DNA of 64,000 bases from Streptomyces sp. Y2F8-2 (GTDB lineage: Bacteria > Actinomycetota > Actinomycetes > Streptomycetales > Streptomycetaceae), in assembly GCF_014905555.1 (NCBI RefSeq), contig NZ_BNGS01000003.1, positions 496,001 through 560,000 on the forward strand. The letters are read 5' to 3'. The notes under the pieces were generated by a model. It saw only the letters and a program-made list of their open reading frames with translations. It did not search any database and was not told where the DNA came from. Of the stretch, positions 52,807 through 64,000 are shown piece after piece. Positions within the stretch are counted from its first letter, which is position 1, and each line of letters opens with the position of its first letter. A program made the position numbers and the translations under genes.

Positions 52807-53080
52807 CCGTCCGGGGCTGCGCGCCGTGCGTGCAGTTCGTCCCGCCGTGAAGCCGATACCCGGAATACGTGCCCCAGGAACGGATTTCCCGCCAGGTCAC
52901 ACGCCGTTCCTGGTGCACCGGTCGGACGAGCCGTCCCGGTCTGGCCCTCGTACCCCTCGCTCACGTCCTGCCGCCCCTCGGTGACGTTCGGTCAAGCCCA
53001 GCGCTTACTGCGGGAGTTGCTGTGGTGCGCCCTTGCGGAGGACGATCCTACGGTTGTACCGCGGGGGCGCAACAAGGGTC

Positions 53081-53791
53081 TCATGACGTCATGTACGCGG
53101 GAGTGCGGTCCCAGTCGTCCGGCAGCCGCGGCACCGACCAGGACGGATCGGGACGCCAGTGCTGCCAGCCGTCCGAGAACGGCGTGCCCCAGGCACGGAT
53201 CACCTCCACGGCGGACCGTCCCGCCTCCCGTACCCGCTCGGCGAGCCGGGGGTCGATCAGGCCGTCCTGCTGGGCCTGTGCGAACTCGTCCTCGTCGCGC
53301 CAGCCCCAACTGCGGTCCGGGTAGACGCAGATGTCCAGGAAATGGTCCTCCGAGTCGACGCCGCCGGCCCAGCGCACCAGCGGCTCCTCCAGGTTGACGT
53401 ACCAGTTCTTGAAGCGCCAGCCCGGGTCCCAGAACAGCCACACCGACCAGGGTTCCCCCGGCCGGGCCAGCTTGAGCACGCCGGTGCCGAACCAGCGGTC
53501 GAGCTGCACGGTGCGCGGCTTGGTGTAGCGGGTCTGGAGCGGTTCGGCGTGCAGCGGCGTGCCGTCGGCGAGGACGGGCCGCACGCATGTCGTCCCCGGT
53601 GCCATCCACACGGCGAGCAGGTCGGAGTCGTCGCGTACGACGGTCACGGGGCGGGCGATGTGAAAGCGCTCGCCCGCGTTCTCCCGGTATCGCCACAGGA
53701 TCGGGTCACCGGGCGCCCAACGCCCCGTCACGCCGTCGGCCTCGCCTGCTTCGCCCGCTTCCACTCGTCTCACCGCTCCACCCTCTGCCAT
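53081..53791 (-). CDS. DUF402 protein
   Basis: A 236-residue DUF402 member: YTKPRTVQLDRWFGTGVLKL, WSVWLFWDPGWRFKNWYVNLEEP and SEDHFLDICVYPDRSWGWRDEDEF are the diagnostic blocks. Relatives are nucleoside di/triphosphatases or FAU-1-like RNA-binding proteins. Upstream of it is fumC on the same strand (95-base gap); likely separate promoter. Confidence 0.88.
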   Translation of the reverse strand: MAEGGAVRRVEAGEAGEADGVTGRWAPGDPILWRYRENAGERFHIARPVTVVRDDSDLLAVWMAPGTTCVRPVLADGTPLHAEPLQTRYTKPRTVQLDRWFGTGVLKLARPGEPWSVWLFWDPGWRFKNWYVNLEEPLVRWAGGVDSEDHFLDICVYPDRSWGWRDEDEFAQAQQDGLIDPRLAERVREAGRSAVEVIRAWGTPFSDGWQHWRPDPSWSVPRLPDDWDRTPAYMTS

Positions 53792-53886
53792 GCACAGATA
53801 TTAGGTGCCCCAGGCATACGACGCTGTGGTGCCCGTCATCGGTTCACGTCACGGGCGGGTGATGTGCGTCGATATGGGGCGAGGCG

Positions 53887-55272
53887 TTACGGGTGTGTCA
53901 TCCGCAGGACATCGAGCGCCTCGTCGAGCTGTTCCTGGGTGAGGTCGCCGCGGTCCACATAGCCCGACTCCAGGACGACCTGACGGATCGTCTTGCGCTC
54001 GGCCAGCGCCTTCTTCGCGACCTTCGCGGCCTCTTCGTAGCCGATGTACCGGTTGAGCGGCGTGACGACGGAGGGTGACGACTCGGCGTACTCGCGAGCG
54101 CGTTCGCGGTGGGCGACGATGCCGTCGATCGTGCGGTCGGCGAGGAGCCGCGAGACATTGGCGAGGAGCCGGACGGACTCGAGCACGTTCTTGGCGATGA
54201 CCGGCATCATCACGTTGAGCTCGAAGTTGCCGGAGGCGCCGGCGGTGGCCACGGTGGCGTCGTTCCCGATGACCTGGGCGGCGACCATGAGAACGGCCTC
54301 GGGGATCACGGGGTTGACCTTGCCGGGCATGATCGAGGAGCCCGGCTGCAGGTCGGGGAGGCTGATCTCGGCCAGGCCGGTGCGCGGCCCGGAGGCCATC
54401 CACCGCAGATCATTCGCGATCTTCGTGAATCCCACGGCGATGGTCCGCAGCTGCCCGCTGATCTCCACGATCCCGTCCCGGGCGCCCTGGGCCTCGAAGT
54501 GGTTGCGGGCCTCGGTGAGCGGCAGGCCGGTGGTGCGGGCGATCTCGGCGATGACGGCGGCGGAGAAGCCGGGCGGGGTGTTGATGCCGGTGCCGACGGC
54601 GGTGCCGCCGAGGGGCAGTTCGGCGAGGCGCGGGAGGGAGGCGGTGAGCCGCTCGATGCCGTACCGCACCTGTGCGGCGTACCCGCCGAACTCCTGACCG
54701 AGCGTCACGGGCGTGGCGTCCATGAGGTGCGTCCGGCCGGACTTCACCACATCGGCGAACTCCTCGGCCTTGCGTTCGAGGGAGGTGGCGAGGTGGTCGA
54801 GGGCGGGGACCAGGTCCCGGCTGACGGCGGCCGTGGCGGCGATGTGGAGGGAGGAGGGGAAGACGTCGTTGGACGACTGCGACGCGTTGACGTGGTCGTT
54901 CGGGTGCACGTCCCGGCCGAGGCGCTCGGTCGCGAGGGTGGCGATGACCTCGTTGGTGTTCATGTTGGAGGAGGTGCCGGAGCCCGTCTGGAAGACGTCG
55001 ACGGGGAAGTGCTCGTCCCACCGGCCCTCGGCCACCTCGGCGGCGGCCTCCTGAATGGCGTCGGCGACGTCCTTGTCGAGCACGCCGAGCTCCGCGTTGA
55101 CCTTGGCGGCGGCGGCCTTGATGCGGGCGAGCGCCTCGATGTGCGCGCGCTCGATCCGCTGCCCGGAGACGGGGAAGTTCTCCACCGCACGCTGCGTCTG
55201 CGCGCGCCACTTGGCGTGGAGGGGGACCTGGACCTCGCCCATGGAGTCGTGCTCGATGCGGTATTCGCTCAT
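53887..55272 (-). CDS. fumC: Fumarate hydratase class II
   Basis: A 461-residue, oxygen-stable, cluster-free fumarase interconverting fumarate and malate. Superfamily signature [15 protein letters not shown] near residue 320; [16 protein letters not shown] and [14 protein letters not shown] also present. Start [18 protein letters not shown] second, iron-sulfur fumarase follows upstream on the same strand across a repeat-rich spacer. Confidence 0.96.
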   Translation of the reverse strand: MSEYRIEHDSMGEVQVPLHAKWRAQTQRAVENFPVSGQRIERAHIEALARIKAAAAKVNAELGVLDKDVADAIQEAAAEVAEGRWDEHFPVDVFQTGSGTSSNMNTNEVIATLATERLGRDVHPNDHVNASQSSNDVFPSSLHIAATAAVSRDLVPALDHLATSLERKAEEFADVVKSGRTHLMDATPVTLGQEFGGYAAQVRYGIERLTASLPRLAELPLGGTAVGTGINTPPGFSAAVIAEIARTTGLPLTEARNHFEAQGARDGIVEISGQLRTIAVGFTKIANDLRWMASGPRTGLAEISLPDLQPGSSIMPGKVNPVIPEAVLMVAAQVIGNDATVATAGASGNFELNVMMPVIAKNVLESVRLLANVSRLLADRTIDGIVAHRERAREYAESSPSVVTPLNRYIGYEEAAKVAKKALAERKTIRQVVLESGYVDRGDLTQEQLDEALDVLRMTHP

Positions 55273-55896
55273 GCCGGGTACAGCGCGGGGGAGGGCGGGG
55301 TTGTTCCGGGGGTGGTCCGGATGGGGGTGCGCGCCGGTGGGCGCTCGCGGCCGCTGGGTCCGCCCCCCACCGCCCCCACCCTTCCCGTCCCTGGGGGCTG
55401 CGCCTCCAGACCCCGCTTCGGCCTGAACGGCCTCGTCCGCAAACTCCCCCTAGCTCTTCGAGCAGGGCGGAACCCCCAGACGGGCTGAGTGATGCCGACC
55501 GGCGCTGACACATCAGGCCCTCCGGCGTTTGAGGAGCGGGGTCCGGGGGCCGGCGGGTTTCTGGGGCGGAGCTTCGTGAGGGGGGGTGCAGGGGACGCAG
55601 TCCCTGCCGGGGCTAGGGACGCGGTCCCTGCGGGGGCCCAGAGGCGGCATCCCGGGCGTGTTTCTGGGGCGGAGCCCCGTGAGGGGTGCAGGGGACGCAG
55701 TCCCCGCGGGGGTCGGCGGCGGAGCCCTCGGCGGGGTGCGGGGGACGCAGTCCCCGCGGGGGCCGGCGGCGGAGCGCCTCACGGGTTCAGGGGCTTCGCC
55801 CCTGGTGGGGTTGAAGGGGCGGAGCCCCCGGAGGTGGGACGGGTAGGGGCGGCGGGGGCGAAACGCCAAAGGTTGGCCCCCGCCGTAGCCTGAGGG
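55273..55896. repeat. Repeat-rich spacer between the two fumarase genes
   Basis: 624 bases without a credible gene. Near-palindromes GGGGACGCAGTCCC recur at 55591, 55691 and 55741, with a variant AGGGACGCGGTCCC at 55615. They are embedded in ~100-bp repeating blocks that start TTTCTGGGGCGGAGC (55559, 55661). An open plus-strand frame (55489-55893) merely translates the repeats. A copy of the dispersed palindromic element lies at 55446-55482. The fumC promoter must lie in the right-hand part adjoining its start (55273 onwards). Confidence 0.8.
55446..55482 (+). repeat. Dispersed palindromic repeat, copy B
   Basis: CTCCCCCTAGCTCTTCGAGC followed by AGGGCGGAACCCCCAG. Same core as copy C at 46663 (opposite orientation). 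Confidence 0.8.
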
Positions 55897-57564
<1,668 letters not shown>

Positions 57565-57795
57565 CTCGCCCATTCCTCACTAGACAGACAGCGGCTGGCC
57601 TCCGTTGGCAGCGTCCACCAGCGTAGAACCTGGGCCTGACCGTGGACCTGTGAGGTAGGGCTCAGTGGCGGGTTCTGTCCCGAGCGCCCGTTTCGACGGT
57701 TCGACGGTCGGGATTCCGCCGCTTCCACGGGCTGGTTTTCCACAGGTCCGTTCGAGGGCTAGTCGCGATCTATCGCGTTTCGCTACGCTGCTGTC

Positions 57796-58539
57796 GTGGA
57801 CCTTCACAAGAGCCCCGCCCCGACAGACGACCGGCCCGTGCCCCCGGCCGAGCTGCGCTGCTCGGACGCCGACCGCGACCGCATCACCGACATCCTGCGC
57901 GACGCCCTCGCCGAGGGGCGTCTCACGGCCGAGGAGCACGCCGAGCGCGTCGAGGGTGTGCTGCACGCCAAGACGGTCGGTGAGCTCGACCGGTTCGTCC
58001 GCGACCTGCCCGCGGCCCTCCCCCAAGCTCTCGACTTCGCTCGAGCAGGGAGGTACCCCCATCGCCGCACCGCCCCGGTGTACGCCGCGCCGCCGGACCG
58101 GCCCGCTGCGGGTTCGATACCGAGGGAGCCCGACGAGAACGTGGTGGCGGTCTTCAGCAGCGCCATCCGCCGGGGCCGCTGGCGCCCCCGCCGCCGTACG
58201 CACGCGTACGCGATCTTCGGCAGTGTCGAGATCGACCTCAGCGAGGCGCTCTTCGAGTACCAGCAGGTGGTGATCAAGGCGGTTTCGGTCTTCGGCGACG
58301 TGCAGATACGCGTCCCGGAGAACGTGTCGCTGCGCAGCACCGGCGGTGGCGTGCTCGGCAACTTCGAGGTGAGCCCGCTGGATTCGGGGAATCCCGACGC
58401 GCCCGTCATCCATGTCGACGGACTCGCCGTGTTCGGGAACGTGGAGGCGAAGCCCAAGCGCGGCAAGGCGGTCGCCGACATTCTCGACCGCGTGTCGCAC
58501 AAGGCGGACAAGGCTTTGCGCAAACACCTGGGTCATTGA
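57796..58539 (+). CDS. DUF1707 protein with an in-frame repeat insertion
   Basis: A 247-residue protein. DUF1707 domain at the N-terminus: LRCSDADRDRITDILRDALA with EGRLTAEEHAERVEGVLHAK and TVGELDRFVRDLP. A C-terminal DUF2154-like right-handed beta domain follows (IFGSVEIDLSEALFEYQQ, VFGDVQIRVPENV, VFGNVEAKP). Between them PQALDFARAGRYPHRR is coded by a dispersed palindromic repeat. GTG start is leaderless: TACGCT -10 box at 57783-57788. Function probably envelope-related; unknown. Confidence 0.85.
   Translation: MDLHKSPAPTDDRPVPPAELRCSDADRDRITDILRDALAEGRLTAEEHAERVEGVLHAKTVGELDRFVRDLPAALPQALDFARAGRYPHRRTAPVYAAPPDRPAAGSIPREPDENVVAVFSSAIRRGRWRPRRRTHAYAIFGSVEIDLSEALFEYQQVVIKAVSVFGDVQIRVPENVSLRSTGGGVLGNFEVSPLDSGNPDAPVIHVDGLAVFGNVEAKPKRGKAVADILDRVSHKADKALRKHLGH
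58018..58064 (+). repeat. Dispersed palindromic repeat, copy A (inside a gene)
   Basis: CCCCAAGCTCTCGACTTCGC, then TCGAGCAGGGAGGTACCCCCAT. The CTCGA/TCGAG stem is built on a CTTCGC loop. Unlike copies B and C it has an expanded loop, and it lies in frame within the DUF1707 coding sequence. Confidence 0.8.
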
Positions 58540-58702
58540 CGCTTGTGAATTCGGCCGGGCTCGGCATGCGCGGGTCACATTCCGGCGGCATGAACAACCC
58601 CTGCAGTTCCTGCGGTTGGGAACTCAGTGCATAGGCGCGCGCACAGCGGGTAGGCCTTGCTGCATCGTCTCTCGCTCGCGAAGCCGTCGTCAGGAGTAGA
58701 CC

Positions 58703-59074
58703 GTGCTGCAACCGCCGCATTCGTCCCTGCAGGTCGCTGACGTTCCGCATCAGCGGGTGCCAGTGCGCGACAGGGATCAGGACGCCCCGTGGCACACGGA
58801 GGCGGTGTGCCGGCGCGACGAGGCCGGCCTGTTCTTCGCCCCGTCCAAGGAACCCACCGCGGCCCGGCTGTCCCGCGAGGAGGCGGCCAAACGGGTCTGT
58901 GCGCGCTGTCCCGTGATGGTCGAGTGCCGGGAACACGCGCTGCTGCAGCCCGAGCCGTACGGAGTGTGGGGCGGGCTCACGGCCGCCGAACGCCGTGTGG
59001 TGCTGGCCCGGCGCCGCCGCCGCGAACTGGAACTGAAGAAGGCCGCGCGGGGGACGATAGCGGCGGCCGGCTGA
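58703..59074 (+). CDS. WhiB-like iron-sulfur regulator
   Basis: A 123-residue Wbl protein. Four cluster cysteines: one in AVCRRDEAGLFF, then the CxxC pair and fourth in VCARCPVMVEC. The GVWGGLTAAER motif and a basic C-terminal RRRRRELELKK helix for DNA contact follow. GTG start after AGGAGTAG. Actinobacteria-specific developmental or redox regulator; the exact member cannot be fixed from sequence alone. Confidence 0.95.
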   Translation: MLQPPHSSLQVADVPHQRVPVRDRDQDAPWHTEAVCRRDEAGLFFAPSKEPTAARLSREEAAKRVCARCPVMVECREHALLQPEPYGVWGGLTAAERRVVLARRRRRELELKKAARGTIAAAG

Positions 59075-59149
59075 ACGGCCGCGTATTCGGGCGCATACGA
59101 GGTACCAGGCCGCCAGGAAGGGCCAGGCCGCCGAGAAGTACCAGGCGCA

Positions 59150-59195
59150 TACGGAAAGGGGCGCCCTCTCCGCACAGAGGGCGCCCCTTTCCGTA
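59150..59195. terminator. Twenty-base-pair bidirectional terminator
   Basis: TACGGAAAGGGGCGCCCTCT (59150-59169) pairs perfectly with 59176-59195 across a six-base loop CCGCAC. It lies between the convergent whiB-like and glpX genes and gives AAAGGGG/CCCCTTT ends in both directions. Confidence 0.92.
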
Positions 59196-59200
59196 CGGGT

Positions 59201-60235
59201 CTACTTCGCCCGGTCGAAGTCGATCGCGCTGTACGCGCGCAGCTTGCTCAGCCGGTGAACGGAGTCGATCCGCCGGACCGTGCCGGACTTCGAGCGCATG
59301 ACGATCGAGTCGGTGGTGGCGGTCTCCGACCGGTAGCGCACCCCGCGCAGCAGCTCGCCGTCCGTGATCCCGGTGGCGACGAAGAAGACGTTCTCACCGG
59401 AGACCAGGTCGTCCGTGGTGAGCACCCGGTCGAGGTCGTGGCCCGCGTCGAGGGCCCGCTGCCGCTCCTCGTCGTCCTTCGGCCACAGTTTGCCCTGGAT
59501 GGTGCCGCCCAGGCACTTCACCGCGCAGGCGGAGATGATGCCCTCGGGCGTACCGCCGATGCCGAGCAGCAGGTCGATGCCGGTGCCCTCGCGCAGCGCC
59601 AGGATCGAACCGGCCACGTCGCCGTCCGAGATGAGCTTGATGCGCGCGCCGGTCTCCCGGACCTCCCTGATCAGATCGTCGTGGCGCGGCCGGTCGAGGA
59701 TGACGACGGTGACGTCCTCGGGCGTGGAGTGCTTGGCCTTCGCGACCCGGCGGATGTTCACCGAGACGGGCGCGTTGATGTCGACGAAATCGGCCGCTTC
59801 CGGACCGGTGACCAGCTTGTCCATGTAGAAGACGGCGGACGGGTCGAACATCGTGCCGCGGTCGGCGGCGGCCAGCACCGCGATGGCGTTCGGCATGCCC
59901 TTCGCGGTGAGGGTGGTGCCGTCGATCGGGTCCACGGCGATGTCGCACTCCGGGCCGGTCCCGTCGCCGACCCGCTCCCCGTTGAAGAGCATCGGGGCCT
60001 CGTCCTTCTCCCCTTCGCCGATGACGACGACGCCGTTCATCGACACGGTCGAGACGAGGGTGCGCATGGCGCGCACCGCGGCGCCGTCCGCGCCGTTCTT
60101 GTCGCCACGGCCGACCCAGCGGCCCGCGGCCATGGCGGCGGCCTCGGTGACCCGGACGAGTTCGAGGGCGAGGTTACGGTCCGGGGCCTCGGAGGGAACT
60201 TCGAGCTCGGACGGCAGATGATGATTCTCGGTCAT
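59201..60235 (-). CDS. glpX: Fructose-1,6-bisphosphatase class II (GlpX)
   Basis: A 344-residue Mn2+-dependent FBPase, the gluconeogenic phosphatase of actinobacteria. [33 protein letters not shown] and [14 protein letters not shown] are intact; lithium-sensitive phosphatase fold. Start [14 protein letters not shown]. Works downstream of PEP carboxykinase encoded at the window's left end. Confidence 0.95.
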   Translation of the reverse strand: MTENHHLPSELEVPSEAPDRNLALELVRVTEAAAMAAGRWVGRGDKNGADGAAVRAMRTLVSTVSMNGVVVIGEGEKDEAPMLFNGERVGDGTGPECDIAVDPIDGTTLTAKGMPNAIAVLAAADRGTMFDPSAVFYMDKLVTGPEAADFVDINAPVSVNIRRVAKAKHSTPEDVTVVILDRPRHDDLIREVRETGARIKLISDGDVAGSILALREGTGIDLLLGIGGTPEGIISACAVKCLGGTIQGKLWPKDDEERQRALDAGHDLDRVLTTDDLVSGENVFFVATGITDGELLRGVRYRSETATTDSIVMRSKSGTVRRIDSVHRLSKLRAYSAIDFDRAK

Positions 60236-60361
60236 CGGAGCGCACCTTTCTGATACGACGACGGCCGGATGAGGGTGATGCCCCGACTCTATCGTCGGAC
60301 AGACAAAATGAGCAGGGCACCCCACGGATGAGCAGACCCAGGCACCTGCGACGATAGGGGC

Positions 60362-60880
60362 GTGGCAGGTATGAAAGGCAAGCAGACGGTCCGGGACATG
60401 ATCCTCTCCCTGGCCCTCGTCGGGCTGATGGCGGGCGTCATCTATCTCTTCATCCCCCATGACGACCACGCTCCCGACCTCAAGCCCGTGGACTACCGCG
60501 TCGAGCTGCTCACCGCGCGCCGCGCCGCGAGCTACCCGGTCGCGGCGCCCGAAGGCCTGCCCGGCACCTGGAAGGCCACCTCGGTGCGTTTCCAGGACGA
60601 ACCCTTCGACGCCTGGCACCTCGGCTTCCAGGACCCCGAGGGGCAGTACGTGGCGGTCGAGCAGTCCACCGAGAGGGCGTCCACGTTCGTCGACGACGCC
60701 AGCCAGGGCGCACAGGAGACCAAGGTCACCCAGCGCATCGGCGGCCAGACCTGGCAGCGCTACACCGGCGGCCGCTACGACGCGCTCGTACTCAAGGGCA
60801 AGGGCGCTACGACCGTGGTGACGGGCACCGCGTCGTTCGCGCAGCTGACGAAGATGGCCGAGGCGCTGAAGACCGGCTGA
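60362..60880 (+). CDS. DUF4245 membrane-anchored protein
   Basis: A 172-residue protein: N-terminal span [20 protein letters not shown], then the DUF4245 extracytoplasmic domain ([28 protein letters not shown] begins it; [18 protein letters not shown] and [18 protein letters not shown] follow). GTG 60362 probably leaderless (GATAGG upstream); ATG 60371 possible. Conserved beside exonuclease VII genes in actinobacteria; function unknown. Confidence 0.85.
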   Translation: MAGMKGKQTVRDMILSLALVGLMAGVIYLFIPHDDHAPDLKPVDYRVELLTARRAASYPVAAPEGLPGTWKATSVRFQDEPFDAWHLGFQDPEGQYVAVEQSTERASTFVDDASQGAQETKVTQRIGGQTWQRYTGGRYDALVLKGKGATTVVTGTASFAQLTKMAEALKTG

Positions 60881-60911
60881 CGACGTGCGGCGCAGGGGCG
60901 CCGCCGCCCGG

Positions 60912-61154
60912 TCACCCGGCCCCTTCCGCGCCCTCGCCCTCCTCGTCGTCCTCCTCCTCGGCCAGCGCCGCGTCCAGCCGCCTGCGGGCGCCCTCCAGCC
61001 ACGTCCGGCACACCTTGGCCAGCTCCTCCCCCCGCTCCCACAGCGCCAGGGACTCCTCGAGCGTGGTGCCCCCCGCCTCCAGGCGCCGCACCACCTCGAT
61101 CAACTCGTCCCGTGCCTGCTCGTAGCCGAGTGTCTCGTCCGTCCTGCTGGTCAT
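60912..61154 (-). CDS. xseB: Exodeoxyribonuclease VII small subunit
   Basis: An 80-residue protein with [20 protein letters not shown] and [20 protein letters not shown], the helical hairpin of XseB, plus an acidic tail. Nine bases separate it from the xseA stop; they form an operon. Confidence 0.95.
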   Translation of the reverse strand: MTSRTDETLGYEQARDELIEVVRRLEAGGTTLEESLALWERGEELAKVCRTWLEGARRRLDAALAEEEDDEEGEGAEGAG

Positions 61155-61163
61155 GCGCCCACC

Positions 61164-62399
61164 CTAAGATCCCTGGTTGCCGACGGAACTCTCGCCGTCG
61201 GCCCGTACTGTGAACTCGCCCGCGGCGACCCGCGCCCGCAGCGTCTCGCCCGCCGTCACCTCTTCCGGTGCGCGGACCACGTGCCCGTCGGCCTTCTGCA
61301 GCACCGCGTACCCCCGCCGCAGCGTCGCGGCCGGGGACAGCGCCACCACGCGCGCGTGCGTGTGCGTGAGCTCCGACTCGGCGCGGTCGAGCAGATGCCC
61401 GAGGGTGCGCCGGGCGCGGTCGACCAGCGCGGTGACCTGGTCGGCCCGCTCGTCGACCATACGGTGCGGGTCCTCCATGCAGGGCCGCGCCAGCGCATGC
61501 GCCAGCCCGCGCTCCTCACGTTCGACGAACGCCTGTGTGCACCGCCGTGCCCGGTCCCGTAGCTGCCGTACCCGCTCCAGTTCCTCCCCGACGTCCGGGA
61601 CGACCTTCTTGGCCGCGTCGGTCGGCGTGGAGGCGCGCAGGTCGGCGACGTGGTCGAGCAGCGGGTTGTCCGGTTCGTGCCCGATGGCGGACACCACGGG
61701 CGTGCGGCAGCCGGCCACCGCCCGGACGAGCTGCTCGTCCGAGAACGGCAGCAGATCCTCCACACTGCCGCCGCCGCGCGCCACGATGATCACGTCCACC
61801 TCGTCCAGCGCGTCCAGCTCCTTCACGGCCTGCACCACCTGCGGTACGGCGTGCACGCCCTGCACGGCGACGTTGCGCACCTCGAAGCGGACGGCGGGCC
61901 AGCGGTGCCGCGCGTTCTCCAGCACGTCGCGCTCGGCCGCCGAGGCACGGCCGCACACCAGTCCGATCAGCTGCGGCAGGAACGGCAGCGGCTTCTTGCG
62001 CTCGGGCGCGAACAGGCCCTCGGCGGCGAGCGCCTTCTTGAGCTGTTCCAGCCGCGCGAGCAGCTCCCCGACGCCCACGGGCCGTATCTCGGCCGCCCGC
62101 AGCGACAGCTGTCCCCTCGGGGCGTACCACTCGGGCTTGGCGAGGACGACCACACGGGCGCCCTCGCTCACGACGTCGGCCACGGAGTCGAACACCTGGC
62201 GGTAGCAGGTGACGCCGACGGAGATGTCGTGCGACGGGTCGCGCAGCGTCAGGAAGACGACCCCGGCGCCGGGCCGCCGCGACAACTGCGTGATCTGCCC
62301 CTCGACCCACACGGCCCCGAGCCGGTCGATCCACCCCCCGATGAGCCGCGACACCTCACCGACGGGCAGGGGGTTCTCCGCGGACGTGTTGACAGCCAT
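61164..62399 (-). CDS. xseA: Exodeoxyribonuclease VII large subunit
   Basis: A 411-residue nuclease subunit: N-terminal OB fold ([20 protein letters not shown]), catalytic domain with [17 protein letters not shown] and [17 protein letters not shown], and a C-terminal coiled-coil that binds XseB. Start [16 protein letters not shown]. Divergent from ispH with a 99-base shared promoter. Confidence 0.95.
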   Translation of the reverse strand: MAVNTSAENPLPVGEVSRLIGGWIDRLGAVWVEGQITQLSRRPGAGVVFLTLRDPSHDISVGVTCYRQVFDSVADVVSEGARVVVLAKPEWYAPRGQLSLRAAEIRPVGVGELLARLEQLKKALAAEGLFAPERKKPLPFLPQLIGLVCGRASAAERDVLENARHRWPAVRFEVRNVAVQGVHAVPQVVQAVKELDALDEVDVIIVARGGGSVEDLLPFSDEQLVRAVAGCRTPVVSAIGHEPDNPLLDHVADLRASTPTDAAKKVVPDVGEELERVRQLRDRARRCTQAFVEREERGLAHALARPCMEDPHRMVDERADQVTALVDRARRTLGHLLDRAESELTHTHARVVALSPAATLRRGYAVLQKADGHVVRAPEEVTAGETLRARVAAGEFTVRADGESSVGNQGS

Positions 62400-62498
62400 G
62401 CGCCCGAGCGTAGTGGCCGGGACCGACAACGCCGGTCGGCACAACCTCTCCCCATGGAGGCGATCTACGACTCCGGGCCCGGCCTTACGATGGATCGC

Positions 62499-63494
62499 AT
62501 GACTGCTTCCTCTGGCCGCCGTGTCCTGCTCGCCGCCCCCCGGGGGTACTGCGCGGGCGTCGACCGTGCCGTGATCGCCGTCGAGAAGGCGCTCGAGCAG
62601 TACGGGGCGCCGATCTACGTCCGCCACGAGATCGTCCACAACAAGTACGTCGTGCAGACCCTGGAGAAGAAGGGCGCGATCTTCGTGGAGCGGACGGAGG
62701 AGGTGCCCCCCGGGAACATCGTCATGTTCTCCGCGCACGGCGTGGCACCCACCGTCCACGAGGAGGCCAGGCAGGGCCGGCTCGCCACCATCGACGCCAC
62801 CTGCCCGCTGGTCACCAAGGTCCACAAGGAAGCGATCCGGTACGCCAACGAGGACTTCGACATCCTCCTGATCGGGCACGAGGGCCACGAAGAGGTCATC
62901 GGCACGTCCGGCGAGGCCCCCGACCACATCCAGCTCGTCGACGGCCCCGAGGACGTCGCGCAGGTCGAGGTGCGCGACCCGTCGAAGGTCGTCTGGCTGT
63001 CCCAGACCACCCTCTCGGTCGACGAGACCATGGAGACGGTCGACGCGCTCAAGGAGAAGTTCCCCCAGCTGGTCTCCCCGCCCAGCGACGACATCTGCTA
63101 CGCCACCCAGAACCGCCAGCTCGCGGTGAAGCAGATGGGCGCCGAGGCGGACCTGGTGATCGTGGTCGGCTCCCGCAACTCCTCCAACTCCAAGCGGCTG
63201 GTCGAGGTCGCCAAGCTCGCGGGCGCGCGCGAGGCGTACCTGGTGGACTTCGCCGACGAGATCGACGAGTCCTGGCTTCAGGGTGTGTCGACGATCGGCG
63301 TGACGTCGGGTGCCTCCGTGCCGGAGGTGCTGGTGGAGCAGGTGCTCGAGTGGCTCGCGCAGCGCGGCTTCGAGGACGTCGAGATCGTCAAGGCGGCCGA
63401 GGAGTCCATCACCTTCTCGCTGCCCAAGGAACTCCGCCGTGACCTGCGCGAGGAGGCCGCGGAACTGGTGGCCGAGCGCACCGGCGAGAAGTAG
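62499..63494 (+). CDS. ispH: 4-hydroxy-3-methylbut-2-enyl diphosphate reductase
   Basis: A 331-residue [4Fe-4S] enzyme, last step of the MEP isoprenoid pathway, yielding the IPP/DMAPP used by UppS. Cluster cysteines in [24 protein letters not shown] and [11 protein letters not shown]. Start [11 protein letters not shown] taken as leaderless from TTACGAT (62485-62491); ATG 62490 is an alternative. Confidence 0.95.
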   Translation: MTASSGRRVLLAAPRGYCAGVDRAVIAVEKALEQYGAPIYVRHEIVHNKYVVQTLEKKGAIFVERTEEVPPGNIVMFSAHGVAPTVHEEARQGRLATIDATCPLVTKVHKEAIRYANEDFDILLIGHEGHEEVIGTSGEAPDHIQLVDGPEDVAQVEVRDPSKVVWLSQTTLSVDETMETVDALKEKFPQLVSPPSDDICYATQNRQLAVKQMGAEADLVIVVGSRNSSNSKRLVEVAKLAGAREAYLVDFADEIDESWLQGVSTIGVTSGASVPEVLVEQVLEWLAQRGFEDVEIVKAAEESITFSLPKELRRDLREEAAELVAERTGEK

Positions 63495-63578
63495 CACCCG
63501 GCGGGAGCGACGGCGCGGGGAGGCCACGCGCCGGATGCCGTGGCGTGACTGTCGGCGCCACGACGTACCGTGGTGCCC

Positions 63579-64000
63579 ATGCAGATCTTCGGCGTGGACA
63601 TCGGCGGATCCGGGATCAAGGGTGCTCCCGTGGACCTGGAGCGGGGCGAACTGGCTCAGGAGCGCTTCAAGGTGCTCACTCCTCACCCGGCGACGCCCGA
63701 CGCGGTCGCGGACGGGGTGAAGGAGGTCGTCGACCACTTCGGGTGGACCGGGCCGGTCGGCCTGACGTTCCCCGGAGTGGTCACGGACGGCGCCATGATC
63801 CGTACGGCGGCGAACGTCGACAAGAGCTGGGTCGACACGGACGCGCGCGCCCTGTTCGGCGAGCGTCTGGGCGGCCTCCCGGTGACCGTGGTGAACGACG
63901 CGGACGCGGCGGGCGTGGCCGAGATGCAGTTCGGCGCGGGCCGCGGCCGCAGGGGCACGGTCATCGTGCTGACGTTCGGTACGGGCATCGGCAGCGCCAT
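63579..64000 (+). CDS. ppgK: Polyphosphate glucokinase, 5' part
   Basis: 140 residues of a ROK-family glucokinase that uses polyphosphate or [21 protein letters not shown] phosphate-binding start, [29 protein letters not shown] and [13 protein letters not shown] at the edge are diagnostic. The frame is cut by the window end. ATG 63579; TACCGT upstream may be a -10 for a short leader. Confidence 0.93.
   Translation, partial: MQIFGVDIGGSGIKGAPVDLERGELAQERFKVLTPHPATPDAVADGVKEVVDHFGWTGPVGLTFPGVVTDGAMIRTAANVDKSWVDTDARALFGERLGGLPVTVVNDADAAGVAEMQFGAGRGRRGTVIVLTFGTGIGSA

Noticed and set aside
55489..55893. 134-residue plus-strand frame in the fumarase spacer
   Set aside because: It only translates the GGGGACGCAGTCCC repeat blocks; no start site or conserved motif.

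Overview
The window is a G+C-rich actinobacterial chromosome segment, almost certainly Streptomyces. Codon third positions are nearly always G or C, GTG starts and leaderless genes are common, and family markers include a WhiB-like protein, a dre-type (DasR) chitinase operator, an ArgR box and a leaderless DUF1707 gene. Gene order at the right end (ahpD-ahpC-oxyR, SPFH protein, penicillin-binding protein, SpoIIE phosphatase, fumC, class I fumarase, WhiB-like, glpX, xseB-xseA, ispH, ppgK) is typical Streptomyces core synteny. No phage, transposase, CRISPR array, rRNA or tRNA gene was seen.

Layout. 1-6.2 kb: 3' part of GTP-dependent PEP carboxykinase, a secreted collagen-like protein, a small hypothetical protein, an AlaA-type aminotransferase, a membrane protein and a secreted trypsin-like protease. 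6.2-13.8 kb: a divergent catabolic island. One side is an N-acyl-D-amino-acid deacylase and a PLP-dependent D-serine dehydratase/D-threonine aldolase-fold enzyme. The other side is a KDG-type PfkB kinase, an IclR regulator, RidA and a GntP-family permease. Together they fit uptake, deacylation, dehydrating deamination and phosphorylation of an N-acyl-2-amino-aldonate such as N-acetyl-D-glucosaminate, the product expected from oxidised chitin ends. A decayed gene remnant abuts this island. 13.9-20.3 kb: two related small proteins, a LysR/EamA divergent pair, argG behind ARG boxes, and a secreted GH18 chitinase with a dre operator.

20.6-31.9 kb: a complete-looking Tad/Flp pilus locus: zinc-ribbon protein, CpaB, a CpaE-TadE fusion, a second TadE, CpaF, TadB, TadC, histidine kinase, response regulator, Flp pilin, TadG-like protein, lipoprotein and OmpA-domain protein. 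Genes overlap by ATGA/GTGA junctions, and two tiny coupling frames fill gaps. 32-40.7 kb: single-gene units (DHFR-like, F420-type oxidoreductase, methyltransferase, DUF192, UppS, PIN-PhoH, a transglycosylase-like secreted protein, AI-2E permease). 40.7-48 kb: the OxyR peroxide regulon, a PadR-ABC operon and an SPFH/ribbon-helix-helix pair. 48-64 kb: cell wall, fumarase, FBPase, exonuclease VII and isoprenoid functions, ending in a truncated polyphosphate glucokinase.

The strongest candidate for an undescribed system is the 6.8-13.8 kb island, which may link to the chitinase 5 kb away. Next are the CpaE-TadE fusion with an internal prepilin-type cleavage site and a dispersed palindromic repeat, one copy of which sits in frame inside a DUF1707 gene. 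Functional assignments come from motifs and family knowledge only; no database search was possible.
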